This document shows positions 6,096 through 12,742 of a DNA stretch of 12,742 nucleotides, one piece after another. Position numbers and translations under genes: made by a program. Source of the DNA: Nitrospina sp. Its GTDB lineage: Bacteria; Nitrospinota; Nitrospinia; Nitrospinales; VA-1. Location of the stretch: contig DODH01000043.1 in the NCBI GenBank assembly GCA_003545625.1, positions 1,029-13,770 on the forward strand. The letters are read 5' to 3'. The notes under the pieces were generated by a model. It did no database searches, was not told the origin of the DNA, and saw only the letters and a program-made list of their open reading frames with translations. Positions within the stretch are counted from its first letter, which is position 1, and every line of letters starts with the position of its first letter.

Positions 6096-6971
6096 ATGAT
6101 AAAACTGTTTAAAAACCAATCGGGATTCACCCTGCTGGAGCTGATTCTTTCAATGTCCATTGTCGCTATGATAGTTGCTTTGGGGCTGGGGGGAGTCCGC
6201 CTTGGAATCTCCGCTCGGGATGTGGGAGAACAAACGGTAGATACCTATCAACGGTTGCGCATTATCACTGAGCAACTCAAGCAAAAACTTCAATCCACTT
6301 ATCCGGTATTTATCAGTCAAAAAGATGGGACGGCCCTCGCCCAGAGTCTCTCCTCGACAAAAAGAATGCTGGCTTTTGAAGGAAATTCGGATTCCATACG
6401 TTTTGTCACCTTCGCCACAGCCATGACCGCATCAGATTCAACTACCTTATCCCATGAGGTCAAATTTTATATTGGCGAGCACCCGGAAACCGGCCAAACC
6501 GGAGTCATTTTAATGGAACGCGATATTTCCGATGGCAATATATTTTCAAGGATCGACCCGCGCTCTGACTCCACTCAATTTTTTGTGCTGGCTGAGAACG
6601 TATCCCAAATGAAATTCCGCTACTACCAAGTGAAAAAATTGCCGCCTCAGGAGGTAGAAGGCCCGGATAAAAGTGTCGAACAATTTTTCGGGAAATGGGT
6701 CAACCAAGTCTTTATGGACCCTTTTGAACTGAACCTGGACAGTTCTAATGAGACTAACCCGGTACTGGCGTTTGAAAAAGCCAATAAAATATCGCTTCCA
6801 CGGGCTGTAGAAATCACGATAGGGGTCATTCCAAGACCTAAACCGGGAGAAGAGGAGCAAAAGGAAGAATTAGAACCTGTTTTTTCACCCCCAATCATTG
6901 TTTTACTGAATTCTGGAATGGAATTTGCAAAACCTCCAATAGAAAAAGAGGATGACAATGAAAAGGCTTAA
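6096..6971 (+). CDS. gspJ: T2SS minor pseudopilin GspJ
   Basis: GspJ joins GspI and GspK in the pseudopilus tip. The 291-residue precursor has a 10-residue leader ending at Gly10, then FTLLELILSMSIVAMIVAL, Glu at +5. The periplasmic part carries the GspJ pattern of strands, with QFFVLAENVSQMKFRYY (161-177) resembling the conserved stretch in which the protein computes a difference strand before its last domain. At 291 it is longer than the usual 200 or so residues: there is an extra Pro/Glu-rich segment (about 248-262) and an acidic C-terminus (about 280-291). The ATG at 6096 directly follows the gspI stop and is preceded by GGGAA at 5 nt. It overlaps gspK by 14 nt. Confidence 0.9.
   Translation: MIKLFKNQSGFTLLELILSMSIVAMIVALGLGGVRLGISARDVGEQTVDTYQRLRIITEQLKQKLQSTYPVFISQKDGTALAQSLSSTKRMLAFEGNSDSIRFVTFATAMTASDSTTLSHEVKFYIGEHPETGQTGVILMERDISDGNIFSRIDPRSDSTQFFVLAENVSQMKFRYYQVKKLPPQEVEGPDKSVEQFFGKWVNQVFMDPFELNLDSSNETNPVLAFEKANKISLPRAVEITIGVIPRPKPGEEEQKEELEPVFSPPIIVLLNSGMEFAKPPIEKEDDNEKA
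6945..6951 (+). promoter_or_regulatory. Ribosome binding site that sets the gspK start
   Basis: AAAGAGG ends 6 nt before ATG 6958 and touches ATG 6952 directly, so 6958 is the better start. Both ATGs are in frame and differ by two residues. Confidence 0.5.
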
Positions 6972-8031
6972 GGGTATCTCCATTTATTCGGTAATTTTCT
7001 CTGTGGCAACTCTTAGATCCTTATTTCATAAGGGCCCCTCGTGGCCAAAAATAGTTTTTAGAGGTACCCTCAATTCAAATCAAAACGGCATTGCTTTGAT
7101 GATCGTCCTATGGGTTCTTGTTTTGCTGATAGCTTTAGCGACAGAATTTGCCTTTTCGATGAAAATGGAGGTCAACACCACTCGAAATTATAAGGAAGAC
7201 ACAGAGAGCTATTATCTGGCCAAGGCCGGGATCAACCTGGCATTGGCGGAGTTGCTCAAAAATGCCCGTTTTCACTCCATTCATGAAGAATATGGCTGGA
7301 TCATGGGAAAAAAGGTGCCGGTTCCAGACGTCAGTTCCGGCGATTCGACCGAAAGCGAGGAAGTTTTAGAGTTTGACATTGTCAATAGAACCGATATCGA
7401 ACTGGAACATGGAACCATCACCTACACCATCCGGGACGAAAACGGAAAAATATCCATCAATTCGACCAGCAAACCCACCCTGAACAAGCTGTTGGCTTAT
7501 TCCGGAGTGAAGGAAAAGCTGGATCAGGACACCATTTCGGATTCGATTCTGGATTGGATTGACACAGACAAAAACCATCGCCTCAATGGCGCAGAAGATG
7601 ATTATTATCGGACCCAACGTCCGCCTTATTACGCAAAAAATGGAAAGATCGAGACCCTGAACGAACTATTAAAAATCAGGGGCATCACAGAAGAAATCCT
7701 TTACGGTTCACCGGAAGAAGATGGGGAGTATAAAGGCATTGCCCAGTTTTTGACCGTTTACAAGTATCCATCGATCAACCCGAATACGGCGAGCGAGGAG
7801 GTATTAAATATTATCTATTCCCCTGAGCAAACAAAGTTGATTTTAGATAACCGGACTTCAAAGGGCTATCACTCTAACAGTCTCTCCACCCTCTTCAGGA
7901 TCACTGCAACGGGGAAAATACAGGGGAGCCGAACGGAACACACCCTTGAAGCGGTTTTCGAGAAAACCGGCACGGGGGACAATACAAGCATGGTCACTCA
8001 TTATTGGAACGACAACGTACTGGACTTATGA
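6958..8031 (+). CDS. gspK: T2SS minor pseudopilin GspK with a long leader
   Basis: GspK caps the pseudopilus tip. From ATG 6958 the precursor is 357 residues. Its processing site is Gly44, followed by IALMIVLWVLVLLIALATEF. As is normal for GspK there is no Glu at +5. The 44-residue leader is long for the family; it contains its own mildly hydrophobic stretch (about 7-20). The alpha-helical domain shows the calcium-binding pattern DWIDTDKNHRLNGAEDDYY (199-217) and an INPNTASEEVL segment (from about 273), both typical of GspK (T2SSK). Length and domain order fit the family of 300-330 residues plus the extra leader. No closer in-frame ATG, GTG with SD, or TTG was found before the processing site. 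It ends in an ATGA overlap with gspL. Confidence 0.92.
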   Translation: MKRLKGISIYSVIFSVATLRSLFHKGPSWPKIVFRGTLNSNQNGIALMIVLWVLVLLIALATEFAFSMKMEVNTTRNYKEDTESYYLAKAGINLALAELLKNARFHSIHEEYGWIMGKKVPVPDVSSGDSTESEEVLEFDIVNRTDIELEHGTITYTIRDENGKISINSTSKPTLNKLLAYSGVKEKLDQDTISDSILDWIDTDKNHRLNGAEDDYYRTQRPPYYAKNGKIETLNELLKIRGITEEILYGSPEEDGEYKGIAQFLTVYKYPSINPNTASEEVLNIIYSPEQTKLILDNRTSKGYHSNSLSTLFRITATGKIQGSRTEHTLEAVFEKTGTGDNTSMVTHYWNDNVLDL

Positions 8032-9509
8032 AATCCGTATTTATAGAAAAATCTCTGGGAGTGGATATCCGTGAGGGGTCGGTATCTTTGACTCTTGTCG
8101 GGAAAAAGCTACGCACAGTAGAAGTTTTGGCGGGGAAAACAATTGCGCTGAAGCCATTGACCGGCAAAGACGAAAAGGCAGAGAAACATTTTCTCACCAA
8201 GGTCAACCGTTTCCTTATAGACCATGACACCTGGCCGGAATCAGTGGTGGTGAGTCTTCCCAGAAGTTATATTACTTTCAAAACTTTTGAGCTTCCCGCT
8301 CCCGACCTGAAGTCGGTCCGATCCATGGTAGAGTTTGAACTGGAACGCCAGTTTTCTGCCGGACTGGAAGATTTATATTTCACCTTTCAGGTTACTCCCA
8401 AGGCTGAAAATATTTTTCATGTCGCCTCGGCAACGATTAAAAAGGAAATTGCCAATTATTATCTCGAACTGATTCAAAAGCTCAACCTGAAAACCACAAT
8501 TTTAGATGTTTCCACGTTCGCAAATGTCAACCTTGCCTTTGCGCAGGATATTGAAAACGATTCCCCTATCTGGGCACTGGCAGACATCAGCCCAGAGACG
8601 TTGGATATTGCTCTCATTAAAAATGATGCCATAGAATTTTCAAGGAGCCTGAGTTGGGCCAGACCTGCAATCAAAGACGCGAATTCAGGAAAAATCGGCG
8701 ACTCCGAGCAGTTGGAAAATTTATCCAGGGAAATCACCAAATCCATTGTCGATGAACTGCAACGAGCCCTTTCATCGTGCAGAAGCATCGAGGCAAATGA
8801 ACTCGTGGGCCACATTTTTGTAACTGGAGGAGGGGTTCTGGTTCCTCACATCACGCAACATTTGGAAAAGGAAACAGAAGTATCAACAACTGCTTTGCAG
8901 GCCCCTGAGTCCGTAAGCCCCACCCTGCCCGAATCGTTTTCCCCATCGTTTATGCTGACCTCTTTGGGTCTTAGCTTGAGAGAATTAAAAAAACAAAAGG
9001 TCGAAACCAATCTTTTACCTGCAGACATACAGCCAAAAAGGAGAAAGGTTAATATCAAGCTGACCTTGGCCCTGGCCGCCACGGTGGTCCTTCTTCTAGC
9101 AGGTTGGTTTGCCAACAGGGTAGTCTACACTAACAAAACACTGGCCACTTTGGATGGGCAGTTGAATGAAATTAAAAAGCAGGCAACCAGCCTGGAAAAA
9201 ATTGATCTGGAATATGATTCACTCAAACAATATGTGGACATTCTAAATACCATAAGAAGGCAATACCCGGACAAACTTCCTGTGCTGGGAGAATTGAGCC
9301 GCTCCCTTCCTCGTGATACATGGTTAACACACTTAAAATTTGAACAGGGAGAAATTGAGATTAAAGGATTTTCCCCGGTCGCCTCAAAACTTATCCCACT
9401 ATTGGAGCAATCCAAAGCCTTCAAAGGAACAGGATTTGTAGGCACCATTATCAAGGAATCCGCAGGTGAGAAATTCACCATTCACGCTGATTTAGAAATG
9501 GCCTCATGA
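8028..9509 (+). CDS. gspL: T2SS platform protein GspL (PilM-PilN-like fusion)
   Basis: GspL anchors the GspE ATPase to the membrane and partners GspM. From ATG 8028 it has 493 residues. Residues 1-320 form a PilM-like actin fold: LGVDIREGSVSLTLV (10-24), VVVSLPRSYITFKTFELP (73-90) followed by EFELERQF, and the phosphate-binding VTGGG (265-269). NLLP (328-331), a basic patch QPKRRK (335-340) and one membrane segment (about 345-363) follow. Then come a coiled coil (about 368-400) and a ferredoxin-like periplasmic domain (about 415-492). NLLP before the membrane segment is the motif by which PilN binds PilM in type IV pili, so the protein reads like PilM joined to PilN. The start overlaps the gspK stop (ATGA); a TTG eight codons earlier is less likely. 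No SD is evident, so coupling to gspK is probable. Confidence 0.93.
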   Translation: MKSVFIEKSLGVDIREGSVSLTLVGKKLRTVEVLAGKTIALKPLTGKDEKAEKHFLTKVNRFLIDHDTWPESVVVSLPRSYITFKTFELPAPDLKSVRSMVEFELERQFSAGLEDLYFTFQVTPKAENIFHVASATIKKEIANYYLELIQKLNLKTTILDVSTFANVNLAFAQDIENDSPIWALADISPETLDIALIKNDAIEFSRSLSWARPAIKDANSGKIGDSEQLENLSREITKSIVDELQRALSSCRSIEANELVGHIFVTGGGVLVPHITQHLEKETEVSTTALQAPESVSPTLPESFSPSFMLTSLGLSLRELKKQKVETNLLPADIQPKRRKVNIKLTLALAATVVLLLAGWFANRVVYTNKTLATLDGQLNEIKKQATSLEKIDLEYDSLKQYVDILNTIRRQYPDKLPVLGELSRSLPRDTWLTHLKFEQGEIEIKGFSPVASKLIPLLEQSKAFKGTGFVGTIIKESAGEKFTIHADLEMAS

Positions 9510-10084
9510 ACATGAATATCAGCCAAAGAGACAAAAAAATTTTAATAGCCGGTATTGTTTTTGTGGTTTGCTACATGCTGGTTTTTTATGTCGCAGAGCC
9601 GATTTATAAAAAGCAGGCTAAAACAGACGATAAAATTAAAATCAAGGTCCAATTCATCCAGAAATACTATGAGGTTCTGAATCAGAAATCCTATTATCAG
9701 GAAAAAGAAAAGGCTAACCAGAGCACCCATGTGAGCTTGGCTCGCAAGTTTTTCAAGGAAAAGCAACCCGGCCTCGCCGCGGCCAGCCTGCAAAAACTTG
9801 TCGAAAGTTTTTCGAGTGGAACCGTAGCCATTGACCGGACTAAAGTGAATAAACCAAAATACATAGAAGGCATGCTTGCCGTACCAATTGAAATCTCTGT
9901 TCGTTCCAACCTTAAAAACTTGTCTCTGTTTTTAATGCGTATAGAAAATCACGAAAAATTTCTAATAATAGAAGAGCTTCGATTGCGGAGAATTAATAAA
10001 ACGGACCCGGAAGACCTGCAAACCCGATTAATGATAACGGGCTTCATTCAGGAACTGGAGCCTCAAGACAGAAAACCGATATGA
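9506..10084 (+). CDS. gspM: T2SS platform protein GspM (PilO-like)
   Basis: GspM is a bitopic inner-membrane protein that stabilises GspL. The 192 residues show a short basic cytoplasmic N-terminus, one membrane segment (about 11-30), a charged coiled coil (about 34-70) and a ferredoxin-like periplasmic domain (about 95-185), for example PIEISVRSNLKNLSLFLMRI (127-146), as in PilO/GspM. Sequence is weakly conserved in this family, so the call also rests on position between gspL and gspD and on topology. It starts by an ATGA overlap with gspL; a second in-frame ATG is at 9512. It ends by an ATGA overlap with gspD. No gspN follows. Confidence 0.88.
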   Translation: MNMNISQRDKKILIAGIVFVVCYMLVFYVAEPIYKKQAKTDDKIKIKVQFIQKYYEVLNQKSYYQEKEKANQSTHVSLARKFFKEKQPGLAAASLQKLVESFSSGTVAIDRTKVNKPKYIEGMLAVPIEISVRSNLKNLSLFLMRIENHEKFLIIEELRLRRINKTDPEDLQTRLMITGFIQELEPQDRKPI

Positions 10085-12585
10085 AACGAATTCCAATCAT
10101 CTTAATAATTTTTATACTGTCCGCCACCTGGTACGGGTGTGGGGCAACGAAAAAATCCACCATGTATCGGCTCAAGAATAAAACCGATGTGGTAGATGCC
10201 ATGATATTGCCGGACCTAACTAGCAGTGACGAAAAGACTGGACCTGAAGAATTAATAGATCCCAATAAAATCAAGAATATTCCTGAATCTCCGCGCCTGA
10301 AAAAAATTCGTATCACAGGCAACAACACCCCCCTGCATAAGGGACCGGGAGCCCAATACTCAAAAATTGGCACTGCTGCAAAGGGAGATCTGTTTGACCT
10401 GATTCGTGTTGAAAGAGGTTATGGTAAAGGCCAAACCTGGTACCTCGCTGAAGATGCTACCGGAGGCAAGTTTTTTATCTCCAGCCAATCATCAACCATT
10501 TTCCGGGAAAAACCCGAACCTGTTGTGGAAACTACCCAGGCACAGGAATCCATATGGCCCGAATCCCTGGTCAATCAGGAGACCCGACAAGAGGCCGCCT
10601 CTCAGGACAGACCTGAAAAAGTCGAGCTTCAAAAGCGGAAAAAAGCTTCGATCAACCAGATTCAAACTATTGTGAATGTCGAACCCGATCTCCCCCCTGA
10701 ATTAAGAGAAGCAAAACATATAACTCTCAATTTTGAGGGAACGGAGCTCTATGATGTTATCACCACCTTTTGTGAGCTACTGAAAATTGATTATGTCATC
10801 GAAGGAAATGTTGAAGGCAAGGTGACATTACAAACTTTCAATAAAATCCCGGTTGAAGACCTGTACTCCGTTCTGGAGCAAATTCTTGCACTGAATAATG
10901 TCGCAGTTGTCAGAAGCGGAAACTTTTATCGTTTCCTCCAGGCCCCGGATGCGGCAAAAAAACCCATGAGCATCCATATCGGTGATGATCCGAACATCCC
11001 GGACAAAGAGCGTATGATCATTCAGATTATTCCACTCCAGCATATCTCTGTGGAATCAATGAAAAAAATTATCAGTCCGCTTCTCACAACCAACGCCAGC
11101 TTCATTGAGATTCCTGAAACGAACAACCTGATGATGATCGAAATGGCCTACAACGTCAGGCGTATCATCAAGGTCGTACAGGCCCTGGACATTGACAAAC
11201 TAGCCTCTTCAGACATCCAGCTTTATAAACTGCGAAATGCGGATTCTGAGGTGCTGGTCCAGGAACTGGAGGAAGTTTTCAGTTCCATGGGATATAAAGA
11301 AGCCCTGGGCGACTCGCTTTCATTCCTTTCGCTGTCCCGGTTAAACTCGGTTCTCGTGGTCAATGCTTTTGATAAAATTCTGCCGACTATTGAATTCTGG
11401 ATCAACCGTCTGGATCAGCCGATCTCGGAAGGAGATGTGAGTACCTTTGTATATTACGTGCAAAATGGCGATGCCATAGCTTTGGCTGGCCTTTTAAATG
11501 GAATCTTTCAGGACCAGGGAGAAAGCGCAAATACAACATCAAATACTTCAGCAGGATCGACCGCCACTACTAAAATCAAGGCCAATGTATCCGGCGCCGC
11601 CACTACATCCACTTCCACGAATCCCGTAGTCCAGACAACGGACGGCCTCAGTAATGACTTCGAAGGCGAGATCATTATTTTGCCGGACCCGGATACCAAT
11701 TCCCTGATCATTCGCACCAGTCCGCGCAATTATCCGGCCATACTGGCCCTGATTGATAAACTGGACCTCTTTCCACAACAGGTTTTAATTGAGGTATTGA
11801 TCGTCGATCTCGATATTGATGAGTCGACAGCCGCAGGACTGGAAATAGCCTTTCAAGGTTCCGCAGGCTCTACGACAGTCAAAGGAGGCTTCAGCTCTTC
11901 TACGACCAAAGCCGGAACCCTGGGAACTGCTCTCGGAGCCGGCACGGCTTCACTTTTGGCAGGAGGAAGTTTTATCATCGGTGATCCTGACAATTTAATT
12001 GCCCAGTTACAGCTTTTCGCCTCCGACTCCAAGACCAATATTCTGTCTAATCCCATTCTCGTGACCTCGGATAACAAAGCCGCAACCATTTCGATCACGG
12101 ATGAAATTCCCATAGAACAAGAGGCCCAGGTCCCATCAGGAGGCGGCTCGGTTGTCACCAGTACGGTAGAATTCCGCAGTGTTGGAATCAAACTGGATAT
12201 TACGCCCAAGATCAATGCAGACAACTATATCACCCTGAAAATCAGCCAGGAAATCTCCAGCCGAGGTGCAGATGTAGGAAACCAGCCTTCTTTTAACACC
12301 CGGCTAGTCAATACCGAAGTGGTTCTGAAAGACAACCAGGTTCTGGTTATGGGTGGATTAATGCAAACGACCACCACAGACACGGTCTCAGGGATTCCCA
12401 TACTGAAGGACCTCCCGTATATAGGAAAACTGTTTGGTTCCGAATCAACCTCTCTCAACAAAACCGAGTTGATGATATTTATTACCCCCCACGTTATCTC
12501 TAACTCTGAAGATTCTGAGTTTGTCACCCGCCAATTCAAAAAACGCCTGGGCAACCTGAAATCTCGAGGTTTCAGAAAAAGTTAG
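10081..12585 (+). CDS. gspD: T2SS secretin GspD with N-terminal SH3 domain and lipobox-like signal
   Basis: GspD forms the multimeric outer-membrane channel of the T2SS. The 834 residues show a signal peptide (1-19) ending in WYGC with Cys20, which looks like a lipoprotein signal with an atypical lipobox. Next comes a bacterial SH3 domain (about 74-141; GNNTPLHKGPGAQYSKIGTA and a later WYLAED and FFIS). A charged linker (about 142-208) follows, then the secretin N0 domain (about 211-288), N1 (about 312-370), N2 (about 377-445) and N3 (about 452-563) with a Ser/Thr-rich insert (481-520). The secretin core (about 565-805) carries the signature DNQVLVMGGL (751-760) and VSGIPILKDLPYIGKLF (769-785). 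The C-terminus (806-834) is short and basic, without a clear pilotin-binding S domain. There is no AMIN domain, which argues against PilQ. It is coupled by ATGA to gspM and is last in the operon, not second as in classical clusters. Confidence 0.97.
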   Translation: MKRIPIILIIFILSATWYGCGATKKSTMYRLKNKTDVVDAMILPDLTSSDEKTGPEELIDPNKIKNIPESPRLKKIRITGNNTPLHKGPGAQYSKIGTAAKGDLFDLIRVERGYGKGQTWYLAEDATGGKFFISSQSSTIFREKPEPVVETTQAQESIWPESLVNQETRQEAASQDRPEKVELQKRKKASINQIQTIVNVEPDLPPELREAKHITLNFEGTELYDVITTFCELLKIDYVIEGNVEGKVTLQTFNKIPVEDLYSVLEQILALNNVAVVRSGNFYRFLQAPDAAKKPMSIHIGDDPNIPDKERMIIQIIPLQHISVESMKKIISPLLTTNASFIEIPETNNLMMIEMAYNVRRIIKVVQALDIDKLASSDIQLYKLRNADSEVLVQELEEVFSSMGYKEALGDSLSFLSLSRLNSVLVVNAFDKILPTIEFWINRLDQPISEGDVSTFVYYVQNGDAIALAGLLNGIFQDQGESANTTSNTSAGSTATTKIKANVSGAATTSTSTNPVVQTTDGLSNDFEGEIIILPDPDTNSLIIRTSPRNYPAILALIDKLDLFPQQVLIEVLIVDLDIDESTAAGLEIAFQGSAGSTTVKGGFSSSTTKAGTLGTALGAGTASLLAGGSFIIGDPDNLIAQLQLFASDSKTNILSNPILVTSDNKAATISITDEIPIEQEAQVPSGGGSVVTSTVEFRSVGIKLDITPKINADNYITLKISQEISSRGADVGNQPSFNTRLVNTEVVLKDNQVLVMGGLMQTTTTDTVSGIPILKDLPYIGKLFGSESTSLNKTELMIFITPHVISNSEDSEFVTRQFKKRLGNLKSRGFRKS

Positions 12586-12616
12586 GTTCCACCCAACGCT
12601 AAAATCCCCATAAAGT

Positions 12617-12677
12617 GCTTGAAATCAGGGCTAATCTCAAGCATAGTAGGAATTCTTTTATTCTATAATTCCCTTTT
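12617..12677 (+). terminator. Possible weak tandem terminator of the gsp operon
   Basis: GCTTGA (12617-12622) and TCAAGC (12637-12642) form a perfect 6-bp stem with a 14-nt loop. GGAATT (12649-12654) and AATTCC (12667-12672) form a second stem with a 12-nt loop, followed by a four-T run (12674-12677). Neither has a strong GC stem with a long U-tract, so termination may be weak or Rho-dependent. Confidence 0.3.
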
Positions 12678-12724
12678 GTTCGCCTTAATTTTCTGGCGCA
12701 CGAGGGGCCATTCCAAATAAAGCG
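12675..12724 (+). repeat. Right copy of the flank repeat, split in two halves
   Basis: TTTGTTCGCC (12675-12684) and CCAAATAAAGCG (12713-12724) are the two words that are joined on the minus strand at 24-5. Here they are in the opposite orientation and 28 bases apart. The pattern is as if about 30 bases had been inserted between them, or the left copy had lost them. Confidence 0.4.
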
Positions 12725-12742
12725 GATTGGCATGCCGGTTTC

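Larger units (their letters stand above)
12586..12742. other. Non-coding tail downstream of gspD
   Basis: No ORF of useful size is visible here. The stretch holds two weak hairpins and the right copy of the flank repeat, plus the palindrome GGCATGCC at 12729-12736. A gene may begin beyond the edge. Confidence 0.4.

Noticed and set aside
10081..12585. Reading the secretin as PilQ and the locus as a type IV pilus
   Set aside because: There is no AMIN domain, no PilT-type retraction ATPase and no PilP. Five pseudopilins of G-H-I-J-K type with a calcium-site GspK and a PilM-PilN fusion define a T2SS.
1..12742. CRISPR array, tRNA, rRNA or transposase gene
   Set aside because: No regularly spaced repeats, cloverleaf-like segments, rRNA-like stretches or transposase motifs were seen on either strand.

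Overview
The window holds an almost complete type II secretion system (T2SS, general secretory pathway) locus on the + strand, from about 734 to 12585, flanked by short non-coding ends and one small divergent gene of unknown function. The gene order is gspC-E-F-G-H-I-J-K-L-M-D. The host is a Gram-negative (diderm) bacterium, because the set includes an outer-membrane secretin, an inner-membrane platform and five pseudopilins. Moderate GC content, frequent GTG/TTG starts and the placement of gspD at the 3' end suggest a lineage outside the classical Gammaproteobacteria. A Nitrospinota- or Desulfobacterota-like host is my guess; nothing in the window proves it.

Layout. 1-69: non-coding edge with a small GC hairpin followed by T5. 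70-453 (-): a 127-residue unrecognised protein. 454-788: divergent intergenic region with a TATAAT box for the minus gene, two overlapping and mutually exclusive inverted repeats, and a TTGACA -35 ahead of gspC. 776-802: an 8-codon ORF with its own Shine-Dalgarno (SD) that overlaps the GTG start of gspC. 789-3272: gspC and gspE, 6 nt apart. 3273-3392: a 120-nt gap with a 9-codon ORF fused to the gspE stop (TAATG) and a hairpin. 3393-12585: gspF-G-H-I-J-K-L-M-D, tightly packed, with overlaps or ATGA junctions at most boundaries. 12586-12742: non-coding tail with two weak hairpins and a sequence that reappears inverted at the left edge.

How the parts work together, from family knowledge. GspE is the cytoplasmic ATPase and docks on GspL; GspF, GspL, GspM and GspC form the inner-membrane platform. 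GspG is the major pseudopilin and GspH-I-J-K form the tip of the periplasmic pseudopilus. GspD is the outer-membrane channel through which folded exoproteins leave. Missing here are the prepilin peptidase (gspO/pilD), gspN, gspA/B and a separate pilotin gspS.

The most notable points are architectural. GspD appears to be a lipoprotein with a bacterial SH3 domain in front of the secretin N0 domain. GspC has no PDZ domain but a polyproline run and a basic Pro/Lys tail. GspL reads as a PilM-PilN fusion that keeps the PilN-type NLLP motif. The order gspL-M-D therefore copies the type IV pilus order pilM-N-O-(P)-Q. GspK has an unusually long leader and GspI a low-complexity C-terminal tail. I see no sign of a wholly new system; the novelty lies in this variant T2SS and its possible regulatory sequences.
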